64,000 bases of DNA from an uncultured Roseibium sp. GTDB taxonomy: Bacteria > Pseudomonadota > Alphaproteobacteria > Rhizobiales > Stappiaceae. How positions within the stretch are numbered: position 1 is the stretch's first letter; every line of letters begins with the position of its first letter. The notes beneath the pieces are model-generated. The model did not search any database. It saw only the letters and a program-made list of their open reading frames with translations, and was not told the origin of the DNA. Positions 1-7,560 of the stretch are shown here, one piece after another. The position numbers and the translations under genes were made by a program. The stretch lies in the NCBI RefSeq assembly GCF_947494555.1, contig NZ_CANLVF010000005.1, forward strand, positions 496,001 to 560,000. Reading direction: 5' to 3'.

Positions 1-752
1 AGCTCGATCTGATCGTATCGGCCGCCTGGTCCCTGCCAGGAGACATCTATCCGTGCCCCGATCTCAGCCGTATCGGGCGCGGCAAGCGAAGCTTCCGGCA
101 ATTGTGCCGGCTGTGCTGCGGCTTCCACAACCGGGGCGGTTTCAACGGTCGCCGTCAGCGCTCCGGACAGCTCTTCGGCATTTCCGGCCTGGATGTAAAG
201 GCCACCGGTGTTTTCAGCGAGACAGGCAACCTGACGCCCCTCTTCCGGGCTCAGTCCGAAGCCGATAACATGGGCAGTGAAATTGATGCCGAGACGAGCC
301 AGTTCCTGCCCAAGAGCGCATGGATCCGCATTGCAGGTCTCAATCCCGTCGGTAACAAGTACGACGGTTGCCCTATCCTCCGTGTAACGCATCGTTTCGG
401 CTGCCTGGCGAACGGCTGCCGAGAGCGGCGTTTTGCCCTTCGGCGTAATGTTGTCCGTTGCAGCCTTGATCGCAGCGCCCGTTCCGGCCGCCGGCGGCAC
501 AATCAGCTCGATATCGTCACACTTTCCCTTCTGGCGATGGCCATAGGCGAAAAGGCCGAGTTCCAGATCGCCCGGCAGTGTTCCAAGCACATTGCTCATC
601 GCGTCCCGCGCAATTTCAATCTTGGTGCGGCCTTCGATCTGTCCCCACATGGAGCCGGATCCGTCAAATACAATGGCTACCTTGTCGGCGGCCTGGGATG
701 ACGTTGAAAAAATGGAAAGCGCAGTTACAGCAAAAATTAACGGTCGAAACAT
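1..752 (-). CDS. Secreted von Willebrand factor A domain protein (3' end outside window)
   Basis: The reading frame starts at an ATG at 750-752 and runs off the left edge, so 250 residues are visible. Residues 1-21 form a signal peptide ending SSQAA, so the protein is probably exported to the periplasm. A VWA domain follows, with a complete MIDAS metal site: DGSGS at about residues 30-34, the Thr of KGKTPL near 108 and the Asp of VTDG near 135. Such domains bind a divalent metal and mediate protein-protein contact. After the VWA domain comes an Ala/Pro-rich linker and the start of a second domain (DVSWQGPGGRYDQIE), which resembles the W-x-GP repeat found after VWA domains in other marine alphaproteobacteria. 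The partner is unknown. The gene is transcribed leftward, away from the rest of the window. Confidence 0.85.
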   Translation of the reverse strand, partial: MFRPLIFAVTALSIFSTSSQAADKVAIVFDGSGSMWGQIEGRTKIEIARDAMSNVLGTLPGDLELGLFAYGHRQKGKCDDIELIVPPAAGTGAAIKAATDNITPKGKTPLSAAVRQAAETMRYTEDRATVVLVTDGIETCNADPCALGQELARLGINFTAHVIGFGLSPEEGRQVACLAENTGGLYIQAGNAEELSGALTATVETAPVVEAAAQPAQLPEASLAAPDTAEIGARIDVSWQGPGGRYDQIE

Positions 753-841
753 GGTTCCTCCGACGGAATGCATTGGCAAGGTGTCGATATCTAACCGTGC
801 CACATGCCGGCGCCGCCGAAAAGATAACACTTTCATGGTAT

Positions 842-1495
842 TCAGACGATCACAGCCCCTGAATCGCCCAGTTCCTCCTTGAGCAGCGACCACTTTTCAG
901 GTGTCGCCGTCAAAGTCGCCGCATCCCGTATTTCGACAAGATAACCGCGCGCAAGCGCACCCTTCGCCGTGAGCTGCACACAGTGGCAAGAATCCAGTCC
1001 CGTCAGGATCAGCTTTCCGACCTTTCGTGTTTCGAGCCAGTCTTCAAACGCTGCGCTTGAAAAGCTGTCGCCAATTGCTTTTTCGAATACCGGCGCTTCA
1101 CCAACCTCTATGGACGGATCGATTTCAAGGCCCTTTCGTCCAGGCGTGCCGACACCCTTCGCGACCAACCTGATGATCTGGATTGCAAGCCAGTTGCGAA
1201 AGACATGCTTGATGAAGACAATCTCGTTCCCGGCAGAACGTGCCGATGAAACGCTGCGATTGATAACGGCAAGCGCTGCGTCCCTATAGGCCGGCTCAAA
1301 CGGGTTGCTTCCCCCGTTGCGCGTGAAATCTTCCTGAACATCGATCACAACAAGCGCCGTGTTCGGCCGCTCATTCAGATCAATTTCGCCGCCACGGGTC
1401 GGCGTCCCGATCTGGCGCATGACCAAGACCGTATAAAGCGCCAAGCCTGCCAGCACGACGATTGGCAATCCGACGACAAACCACATTCCGGACAT
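842..1495 (-). CDS. Membrane-anchored isochorismatase-like cysteine hydrolase
   Basis: This 217-residue protein has an N-terminal hydrophobic segment (about residues 4-26), then an isochorismatase-fold domain. The family triad is visible: Asp52 in VIDVQEDF, Lys139 in FEKAIGDSF, and Cys172, which aligns with the usual nucleophile in LDSCHCVQLTA. Family members hydrolyse amides or vinyl ethers (nicotinamide, N-carbamoyl compounds, isochorismate); the substrate here cannot be read from the sequence. The membrane anchor is unusual because most relatives are soluble. The gene lies 24 bp downstream of a marR-type gene on the same strand, so the two are probably co-transcribed and the regulator probably controls this enzyme. 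Confidence 0.8.
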   Translation of the reverse strand: MSGMWFVVGLPIVVLAGLALYTVLVMRQIGTPTRGGEIDLNERPNTALVVIDVQEDFTRNGGSNPFEPAYRDAALAVINRSVSSARSAGNEIVFIKHVFRNWLAIQIIRLVAKGVGTPGRKGLEIDPSIEVGEAPVFEKAIGDSFSSAAFEDWLETRKVGKLILTGLDSCHCVQLTAKGALARGYLVEIRDAATLTATPEKWSLLKEELGDSGAVIV

Positions 1496-1519
1496 TGCTC
1501 AACTCCTTGCGAACCTTCA

Positions 1520-1984
1520 CTAAAACGGCCTGGGATGATCTGGATCGTCTTCGAACTCGGCGAAATGATCGAGCATTGCACAAAGAACCCTTTGTGTGGA
1601 GTGAAGATCATCTGCGGAAAAGAGCTCGCAGACCGCTTCTATTTCGTCGTTTTCCCGCGCCCGAACTTCACCAAACAAGGTCGTGCCTCGATCAGTCGGG
1701 CGAAACAGAGGAGACCGCTTGTGAGCCGGATTCGGCTGCCGTTCAACAAGCCCGGCGTCTTCAAGCGTGTTCACTATCAGCTGGATCTGCTGCCGGGTCA
1801 GAAAAAGTACGCGCCCGATTTCAGGAACCGAAAGCGGTCCCGTTTCTTCCAGCACTTCCAGTACAGCGCGCATTCCGACCGTGATGCCCGTGCCATCCAG
1901 CTTTGCTTCCACAGCACGCGCCAGGCGGCGGTGAACCGGCCGGACCAGCCGTACGATCTCGTAGAGTTCAACAGACTTTTTCAT
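1520..1984 (-). CDS. MarR-family transcriptional regulator
   Basis: A 154-residue winged-helix regulator when started at MKKSVELYE. The recognition region LSVPEIGRVLFLTRQQIQLIVNTL is followed by the wing, with Asp/Arg of the usual DxRxx segment replaced by NPAHKRSPLFRPTDRG. An in-frame ATG at 2002 would add residues but lies inside the dyad operator and the presumed promoter; AAGG just before the tandem ATGs at 1984-1987 favours the shorter form. It probably represses itself and the isochorismatase-like gene 24 bp downstream by binding the palindrome at its own start. MarR proteins usually release DNA on binding small phenolic or oxidised ligands; the ligand here is unknown. Confidence 0.8.
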   Translation of the reverse strand: MKKSVELYEIVRLVRPVHRRLARAVEAKLDGTGITVGMRAVLEVLEETGPLSVPEIGRVLFLTRQQIQLIVNTLEDAGLVERQPNPAHKRSPLFRPTDRGTTLFGEVRARENDEIEAVCELFSADDLHSTQRVLCAMLDHFAEFEDDPDHPRPF

Positions 1985-1993
1985 CATCCTTGT

Positions 1994-2036
1994 ATTTGAC
2001 ATACTTATTGTCATAATGACAAGTAATTTGTCAAAT
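1994..2036. promoter_or_regulatory. 43-bp dyad, likely MarR operator with overlapping promoter
   Basis: Two 21-bp arms (1994-2014 and 2016-2036) are inverted around one central base and match at 17 of 21 positions; the outer eight and inner six or seven bases are identical. The arms carry TTGACA on both strands. On the minus strand TTGACA (about 2030-2035) is followed after 17 bp by a weak -10 (ACAATA), placing transcription start just before the MKKSVELYE start. The position at the 5' end of marR is typical of autoregulation. It may also affect the divergent gene at 2240. Confidence 0.65.
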
Positions 2037-2239
2037 TTCTTAATCTTGTCCCTCGAGCGCGAACTTCGAAGCACCCTCAATGACCGAGTTGAGTTTTTTA
2101 ATAAGCCTCTGACAAAGCGAAAGATTTCTCCGATCATGCAGGTTCATTTTGTTGGAGCGACTATGCAATTCCACAGGTTGAAATCGAAACAGGCGGTGAT
2201 TAGCGTCGGAGAGTTAAAGTCAGTTTTTTCAAGAGCTAA

Positions 2240-3202
2240 ATGACATTTTCAGTTAAAAAAGGCCATCGCGGCGAGCACGTTCTCAAGATACAACGCAAGC
2301 TTAATGACGAGGCTCTTATCGGCTACTCGACCTACCTGCCCTTGCTCCAGGACGGTATTTTCGGGAAAAACACCAGGCTTCGTGTCGAAGAGTTCCAGAT
2401 GCACAACGATCTTCAGGTTGACGGGATCGTCGGGCCTTTTACCTGGGGTGCGCTCTTTGGAGGCCATGTACCGGCGGACGTTCAAGCCGAAGCGCAAAAG
2501 GCGGTGGTGACGTCACCCAGTGTTGCATCCCCGCCGCTTGAAGACGGATATCTCTATCTCATTTCCGGCGACATTGTTCCGAAGGGCAAACGCGTCCCGG
2601 CAAACCTGCCACGAGCGAAACGTCATAAAGCAACGGATTGCCACTACGTTTTTGTGGACGAAGGGCAGTTTCCCCAAAGCGCGGACATGATGAAGGCCAA
2701 GGCCGACACCAACAATCTGCTCATCAAGGAAGTCATGATCATCGCCCATGGTGGTGGCGGCGGTGACGTGTTGATTGGTGGGCAACACTATTATTTTGGC
2801 GGCCCCACCGCCCATTTGTTCAAAAAGGTGAAGCACCGCTTCGTTAGCGACACCATTATCTGGATCTTTGCGTGTAATTTCGCGGCCTCGCGCGGGCAGC
2901 GCAACTCGTTCGAAGCGGACGCCCTCACGCCGAATGAGTTAATGAAAGGAGCCGGGCTCAATGCCATGATTGACCTTGCAAAGGCGTCAGGCTGCGAGGT
3001 CCGCGCGACATTCATGCCTCACTTCGGGGCGTTTGACGGCTTCCCTGTTCTTTGGGCATCCGCCTACTCGTCGGGCAAGTATGAATACAATCTGAGTGGC
3101 CGCAAACTCTCTGCAATGGAAGCCATTGCAATCCTGACGGACCATGTCGTCGGATCCTACGCTCAGATCGGTCCGGCGCTCGTCTACTTCATGTTTGACT
3201 AG
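2240..3202 (+). CDS. Peptidoglycan-binding domain protein with His-Gly/Ala-Cys-Asn C-terminal domain
   Basis: 320 residues. Residues 1-75 form a PG_binding_1 domain (GHRGEHVLKIQRKLN, then DGIFGKNTRLRVEEFQ and VDGIVGPFTW), which binds cell-wall peptidoglycan. Residues 103-320 form a separate domain that I cannot assign. It contains a hydrophobic strand ending IIAHGGGGGD (His170) and a second ending IWIFACNFA (Cys212). This spacing and context recall caspase-like or DUF4347-type clan-CD folds, where a His-Gly and an Ala/Gly-Cys pair form the catalytic dyad. There is no signal peptide, so export would need another route or the protein is cytoplasmic. It stands alone, divergent from marR and convergent with the OsmC gene. 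Peptidase function is inference only. Confidence 0.75.
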   Translation: MTFSVKKGHRGEHVLKIQRKLNDEALIGYSTYLPLLQDGIFGKNTRLRVEEFQMHNDLQVDGIVGPFTWGALFGGHVPADVQAEAQKAVVTSPSVASPPLEDGYLYLISGDIVPKGKRVPANLPRAKRHKATDCHYVFVDEGQFPQSADMMKAKADTNNLLIKEVMIIAHGGGGGDVLIGGQHYYFGGPTAHLFKKVKHRFVSDTIIWIFACNFAASRGQRNSFEADALTPNELMKGAGLNAMIDLAKASGCEVRATFMPHFGAFDGFPVLWASAYSSGKYEYNLSGRKLSAMEAIAILTDHVVGSYAQIGPALVYFMFD

Positions 3203-3284
3203 CGCACCAGAACTCCGCCTGGCCGCAGTGAAAAGCGGACTTGGCAGTGAGCGATTGCAGCCATGCACGGGTTGCTCGCCGCGC

Positions 3285-3770
3285 CTAAGGCCCGACAAGT
3301 TTCAAAGGTTCCGGTTCGACCAGGATTTCGCACTTCACCGAATTGGCAATGAAACAGACATCGTGCGCTTTTTCGTGGATTGCCTGCAGCCATGACTCAT
3401 CAGGTTGCTCTGCGGAAATGAGCGCAACTTCCGGACGCAAGACGACTTTGGATATGGCCATTTTGCCCGGCGCGATGCGGCTCATTTCGCCCTGCGCCTT
3501 GTCCCGGTAGCTTGCGACGTTGAAATTCGCCCGCCGTGCCAGGTCGAGGAACCAGAGCATGTGACACGAGGAAATCGCAGCGACAAAAGCTTCTTCGGGA
3601 TCAACGGCCGCTTCGACCGAGTGCGGAAGCGGCACAACTGTCGGCGACGCGCTTGCCGGCACTTCAAGACCACCATCAAAACGCCAGATATGCCCGCGTG
3701 AATAGGTATTTGCGGCGTAATCTCCGTCGCAGGCCCACTCCACCTGAGCTGAATAATAATGCCCCGCCAT
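3285..3770 (-). CDS. OsmC-family thiol peroxidase
   Basis: 161 residues with the OsmC/Ohr fold. Two conserved cysteines are present: Cys69 in ISSCHMLWFLDLA at the start of the long central helix, and Cys139 in HDVCFIANSVKC. In the family these reduce organic hydroperoxides, using lipoyl or other dithiol reductants. The gene starts 3 bp after the gcvH stop, so it is translated from the same mRNA and lies under the same glycine riboswitch. A link to lipoylated GcvH is attractive because Ohr/OsmC enzymes can use lipoylated proteins as reductant, but that is inference. It is the OsmC-like subgroup rather than Ohr by its long N-terminal beta region. Confidence 0.88.
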   Translation of the reverse strand: MAGHYYSAQVEWACDGDYAANTYSRGHIWRFDGGLEVPASASPTVVPLPHSVEAAVDPEEAFVAAISSCHMLWFLDLARRANFNVASYRDKAQGEMSRIAPGKMAISKVVLRPEVALISAEQPDESWLQAIHEKAHDVCFIANSVKCEILVEPEPLKLVGP

Positions 3771-3773
3771 GGA

Positions 3774-4145
3774 TCACAATGTCTCCAGAAAAGCCTTGTA
3801 GCCCGATTCGTCGAGCAATTCCGTAAGCTGGCTTTCGTTTCCAACCTTCATCTTCAAGAACCAGGCGGCCCCTTCGGGGTCCTCGTTGACCTTCGCCGGT
3901 TCGTCTGCGAGTGCAGCGTTGGCTTCCACGACCTCGCCATCGATAGGTGCATACACTTCGCTGGCGGCCTTGACCGATTCCACAACGGCCGCTTCGTCAC
4001 CCTGCGCAAATTCTGCACCTGCCTCCGGCAGCTCAACATAGACAACGTCGCCCAGTTGCTCCTGTGCATAGGACGTGATGCCAATCGTCGCGATGCCCTG
4101 GTCGACGGCAATCCACTCGTGATCCTTGGAATAATAGGTTGTCAT
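3774..4145 (-). CDS. gcvH: Glycine cleavage system H protein
   Basis: 123 residues, full length for GcvH. The lipoyl-accepting lysine is Lys59 in ESVKAASEVYAP, and the fold signature YYSKDHEWI is at the N terminus. GcvH carries the aminomethyl intermediate between GcvP (decarboxylase), GcvT (aminomethyltransferase) and the lipoamide dehydrogenase in the cytoplasm. It is the first gene after a tandem glycine riboswitch. gcvT and gcvP, which normally sit beside it, are not in this part of the window; the next gene is an OsmC protein. The remaining subunits must be elsewhere in the genome. Confidence 0.96.
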   Translation of the reverse strand: MTTYYSKDHEWIAVDQGIATIGITSYAQEQLGDVVYVELPEAGAEFAQGDEAAVVESVKAASEVYAPIDGEVVEANAALADEPAKVNEDPEGAAWFLKMKVGNESQLTELLDESGYKAFLETL

Positions 4146-4189
4146 AGCGTCATCCGATGTTTGTGTTCAGGCCAGACCTGACGGTCCGG

Positions 4190-4415
4190 TTCCCGAAGAA
4201 CCAGTCGCCAAGACCCCCTCTGTCCGACTACCTGAGAGATTTCCCGCTGAACACTTTTCGCATTCCGCAGCTACTCCTTCGGTGAGCGGTCTGACTGACG
4301 TTTCAGCAGAACACTTCTTTCCAGAGCGTATTACCCATGCGGTCCTTTTGCCTGAGAGTTTCCGGGGCGGTTGCTCCTTCGGCACCGGGATGTTTCACCC
4401 GAATTCTCCCGCTTG
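4190..4415 (-). promoter_or_regulatory. Tandem glycine riboswitch upstream of gcvH
   Basis: Read on the minus strand, the first aptamer (about 4413 to 4316) contains the family core GCCGAAGGAGCAA, then GGAAACTCTCAGGCA, and ends with the CGCTCTGGA segment. The second aptamer (about 4315 to 4190) repeats the core as ACCGAAGGAGTAG, then GGAAATCTCTCAGG. Two glycine aptamers in series are the classic architecture. A short UUCG-type hairpin (about 4182-4196) lies between the second aptamer and the gcvH start and could be part of the expression platform. Glycine riboswitches upstream of gcv genes usually switch expression on when glycine is plentiful. Confidence 0.95.
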
Positions 4416-4468
4416 GGACAAGCGTACTGAGACAAGCCAATCAGGTTACGACCCTGATAGCGGACGCG

Positions 4469-4497
4469 ATTGTGGGAGCCGTCTACAACCTTGTCAA
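4469..4497 (-). promoter_or_regulatory. Candidate sigma-70 promoter for the riboswitch-gcvH transcript
   Basis: On the minus strand TTGACA (4492-4497) is followed after 17 bp by CACAAT (4469-4474). Transcription would start near 4462, about 50 bp before the first glycine aptamer. The adjacent MITE-like element ends 54 bp upstream of the -35 box, so it does not interrupt the promoter. Confidence 0.6.
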
Positions 4498-4550
4498 TAT
4501 GGGGAAATCTGCAAGCCGGACCTGACGAAACGGAAGCGCCGGGTCTCTAG

Positions 4551-4812
4551 GGTACGGACCCATAAATGAAGTTGATTTGGTTTGAATCGTTTTGGCCAGA
4601 TGAAAGGAGCGAAAGCGCAGGAAAAGTGGTTCATTTTCAAGCCTTTCGCGACGCGGCAGGTGGCCAAAACGGCCAAATCCGAAGGACGGCAAAATGGCTT
4701 CACCTCGCAGCGTCAACGTGCTTGACCGGGCACAAGGCCCGCTCTTCGCACGTTTCCTCGCGAGAATTCGCCTTTTCTGCCGCCAAATCAGCTTCATTTA
4801 TGGGTCCGTACC
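4551..4812. mobile_element. 262-bp MITE-like element with 30-bp terminal inverted repeats
   Basis: Terminal inverted repeats of 30 bp begin GGTACGGACCCATAAATGAA at both ends and differ at one position. They are flanked by direct CTAG copies at 4547-4550 and 4813-4816, a 4-bp target duplication. CTAG fits the YTAR preference of IS5-family transposases, so an IS5-type enzyme may mobilise it; this is inference. No transposase frame spans the interior. A nested inverted pair TTTTGGCCA/TGGCCAAAA lies at 4590-4598 and 4661-4669. The right CTAG supplies the stop codon of the lipoprotein gene. Confidence 0.85.
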
Positions 4813-5400
4813 CTAGCGCCGCCGGCCTTCATCGAAACCGAAGACGACCTTGACGCTCGCACCCTGCGGGATCGTGAATTTCTCCTCTACCAGGGTCCAC
4901 TTCTCCGCAGGAGCTCCTTCAGTCAGTGTCACCGGGATCGTCAGGAGATCAGAGCTGAGCGGCTCGGCATCGCTGCCACCCGGGACAATGGCGACCCGCA
5001 ACGGCAAAGTCACTTCGCCCCCCTTCCAGGCAGGTCCGGGCGTAACGTCGCCGGAAAACCCGACCTTCATCCGCCGCTGACCATTGCCTTCCCGCGTGCA
5101 GCTGTTGGCCCAGTCTTCAATGGTTGCCTGATAAAGCAGACCCTCCGACTCGTCCTGCTTGCCGCGTACATAATTTCTGATGAGAAACGTGTTGGACCTG
5201 AGTTCCATCGGCGGGCACGCGACCGGTGGTGCAAAAGTTTCCGGAGAAACTTCGATGGGCTCCTGACCGCCTGTAATGATCTTGGCAGCAATACTGTCTG
5301 AACCGCCACCGCACCCTGCCAGCATCACGGAACACAAGCCTACTGACAGCGCTGTCTTAATATTCTCGTTGAAAACGGCCGGAAACGGACTGATCATCAT
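4813..5400 (-). CDS. Predicted lipoprotein of unknown function
   Basis: 195 residues. An N-terminal hydrophobic stretch ends in a lipobox, LAGC with Cys30 as the lipidated residue, so the mature protein should be anchored to a membrane facing the periplasm. The rest is polar with several beta-strand-like segments and paired cysteines (VACPP, NSCTRE). I do not recognise the family. The stop TAG lies within the CTAG target duplication of the adjacent MITE; because CTAG is duplicated on insertion, the reading frame end was preserved. It is divergent from ispH, 190 bp away. Confidence 0.75.
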   Translation of the reverse strand: MMISPFPAVFNENIKTALSVGLCSVMLAGCGGGSDSIAAKIITGGQEPIEVSPETFAPPVACPPMELRSNTFLIRNYVRGKQDESEGLLYQATIEDWANSCTREGNGQRRMKVGFSGDVTPGPAWKGGEVTLPLRVAIVPGGSDAEPLSSDLLTIPVTLTEGAPAEKWTLVEEKFTIPQGASVKVVFGFDEGRRR

Positions 5401-5532
5401 CTACCCATCGGATCAAATAGCAACTTGGCGGAGTGTCATAGCAGGTGAACATTTGCTTGGCGAGGTCTCAACAGCGGAAAGCTTCAATCAGCATATTGTG
5501 GCTTAAATAATGCGCAGTTGCGCGCACCTCAC

Positions 5533-5561
5533 TTGACAGGATGGAGCTTCAACCCCTTATT
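5533..5561 (+). promoter_or_regulatory. Candidate promoter for ispH-thrB-rnhA
   Basis: TTGACA at 5533-5538 and CTTATT at 5556-5561 are separated by 17 bp. Transcription from about 5569 would exclude the upstream ATG at 5541 and supports the ispH start at 5592, which is preceded by AGAAGA. Confidence 0.5.
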
Positions 5562-5591
5562 GCGGCGAAAGAGGATTGCCGAAAGAAGACG

Positions 5592-6590
5592 ATGAGCAAT
5601 ACCACACAGTTAAAACCGCCGCTTTCCATCAGGCTTTGCGCGCCACGCGGTTTTTGCGCTGGCGTTGACAGGGCCATTCAGATCGTTGAACTGGCGCTGG
5701 AAAAATACGGCCGTCCCGTCTATGTGCGTCACGAAATCGTGCACAACAAGTTCGTTGTGGACGGCCTCAAGGCAAAAGGTGCGGTCTTCGTCGAGGAGCT
5801 GGCTGAGATTCCCACTGAAGACACGGACAGACCGGTGATCTTTTCGGCCCATGGCGTTCCCAAGTCCGTTCCGGAAGATGCGCAGGCGCGCAACATGTTC
5901 TATCTCGACGCGACCTGCCCGCTTGTTTCAAAAGTTCACAAGGAAGCGCAGATACATGATCGCCGGGAGCGCGAGGTCCTCTTGATCGGACATGCAGGTC
6001 ATCCGGAGGTGATCGGCACCATGGGCCAGTTGCCGCAAGGAACCGTCGAACTGATCGAAACCGAAGAAGACGCCAGGAACTACCAACCCAAGTCGGACAA
6101 TCCGCTCGCCTATATCACACAGACCACCTTGTCGGTTGACGACACCGCCGGGATCGTGGCCGTTCTGCAGGAACGCTTTCCCGATATTGTCGCGCCGCAC
6201 AAGGAAGACATCTGTTACGCGACCACGAACCGGCAGGAAGCAGTAAAGCATGTCGCGCCAAGCGTGGACGCAATGATCGTTGTCGGAGCGCCGAATTCCT
6301 CCAACTCGCAGCGCCTGCGGGAAGTCGCAGAGCGGGCCGGCTGCAAGGTGGCGGTGCTGATACAGCGTGCAAGCGACATTCAATGGTCGGATTTCGAAGG
6401 AATGCAGTCGCTTGGCCTGACCGCGGGTGCCTCTGCTCCCGAAACTCTGGTAGAGGAAATCATCAGCGCATTTTCCGACCGCTTCGATGTCACCGTCGAG
6501 ACAGTGCGGACGGCCGAAGAAACGATTTCGTTCAATCTGCCGCGCGAGCTGAGGGACGTGGTCCCGGCAAACCAGGCAGCCACCGGATAA
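5592..6590 (+). CDS. ispH: 4-hydroxy-3-methylbut-2-enyl diphosphate reductase
   Basis: 332 residues from MSNTTQLK. IspH is the last enzyme of the methylerythritol phosphate pathway: it reduces HMBPP to IPP and DMAPP using an iron-sulfur cluster. The three cluster cysteines are seen in RGFCAGVDRA, DATCPLVSKVH and DICYATTNRQ; the substrate-binding His of FSAHGVPKSV and the NSSNS motif are also present. An upstream ATG at 5541 is in frame but probably lies in the promoter. It heads an operon with thrB and rnhA, the usual arrangement in Rhizobiales; the gap to thrB is 4 bp. Confidence 0.97.
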   Translation: MSNTTQLKPPLSIRLCAPRGFCAGVDRAIQIVELALEKYGRPVYVRHEIVHNKFVVDGLKAKGAVFVEELAEIPTEDTDRPVIFSAHGVPKSVPEDAQARNMFYLDATCPLVSKVHKEAQIHDRREREVLLIGHAGHPEVIGTMGQLPQGTVELIETEEDARNYQPKSDNPLAYITQTTLSVDDTAGIVAVLQERFPDIVAPHKEDICYATTNRQEAVKHVAPSVDAMIVVGAPNSSNSQRLREVAERAGCKVAVLIQRASDIQWSDFEGMQSLGLTAGASAPETLVEEIISAFSDRFDVTVETVRTAEETISFNLPRELRDVVPANQAATG

Positions 6591-6594
6591 GAAC

Positions 6595-7560
6595 ATGGCC
6601 GTTTACACCGAAGTTACCGATGAGGAATTGGAAGACTTCATCGGATCTTACGACGTCGGGCGCCTTCTTTCGTTCAAGGGCATTGCCGAAGGTGTCGAAA
6701 ACAGCAATTTTCTGGTTCATACCGACAAGGCCTCCTACATCCTGACGCTCTACGAAAAGCGCGTGAATCCGGACGACCTTCCTTATTTTCTGAACCTGAT
6801 GCAGCACCTTGCCGCAAAAGGTCTTTCGTGTCCGACCCCTGTTCCCTCAATGGATGGCAAACTGCTTGGAGAGCTTGCCGGACGTCCGGCTGCGCTCGTC
6901 ACGTTCCTGGAAGGCATGTGGGTCAAACGGCCACGGGTCGAGCACTGCGCGGGCTTGGGAAAAGCCATGGCCGAGCTCCATCTGGACGGTCAGGACTATG
7001 ACGGGTTCCGCGCCAATGCCCTGAACGTTTCCGGATGGCGCCCGTTGTTTGAACAAAGCGGCGACAGGAGCGATCAGGTCTTGCCGGGGCTGCGGCAGGA
7101 AATTGGCGGCGAACTTGAATATCTGGAATCCTCCTGGCCTTCCCACCTCGCGAGCGGCGTCATCCACGCGGATCTTTTTCCGGACAACGTCTTTTTCCTG
7201 GGCAACGAACTCTCCGGCCTGATCGATTTTTATTTCGCGTGCAACGATGCGTTCGCCTACGACATTGCCATTTGCCTGAATGCCTGGTGTTTCGAAAAAG
7301 ACCTGTCGTTCAATGTGACAAAAGCCCGTGCCCTGCTGAAAGGATATACAAGCGTGCGTCCACTCCAGGCAGATGAATACGACGCGTTGCCGACGCTTTG
7401 CCGCGGCGCGGCACTCAGGTTCCTTCTGACACGCCTTTATGACTGGCTTAGTGTGCCCGAAGGCGCTCTTGTCACGCCGAAAGACCCGCTGGAATATCTA
7501 AAAAAGCTGCGTTTTCATCAGACGATCACCGGGACGCAGTCTTACGGACTTGAACAATGA
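6595..7560 (+). CDS. thrB: Homoserine kinase (aminoglycoside phosphotransferase fold)
   Basis: 321 residues. This is the alphaproteobacterial type II homoserine kinase, which has a protein-kinase-like fold and is unrelated to the GHMP-type ThrB of enterobacteria. It phosphorylates homoserine with ATP, giving the substrate of ThrC (encoded at 13117-14523). The catalytic loop VIHADLFPDNVFF and the metal-binding LIDFYFACND segment are visible, and N-terminal EGVENSNF fits the ATP lid. It overlaps rnhA by 4 bp (ATGA), indicating translational coupling. Confidence 0.95.
   Translation: MAVYTEVTDEELEDFIGSYDVGRLLSFKGIAEGVENSNFLVHTDKASYILTLYEKRVNPDDLPYFLNLMQHLAAKGLSCPTPVPSMDGKLLGELAGRPAALVTFLEGMWVKRPRVEHCAGLGKAMAELHLDGQDYDGFRANALNVSGWRPLFEQSGDRSDQVLPGLRQEIGGELEYLESSWPSHLASGVIHADLFPDNVFFLGNELSGLIDFYFACNDAFAYDIAICLNAWCFEKDLSFNVTKARALLKGYTSVRPLQADEYDALPTLCRGAALRFLLTRLYDWLSVPEGALVTPKDPLEYLKKLRFHQTITGTQSYGLEQ

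Noticed and set aside
4483..4797. Minus-strand open frame across the MITE
   Set aside because: It spans the inverted repeats and has no transposase motifs; its ends are formed by repeat sequence.
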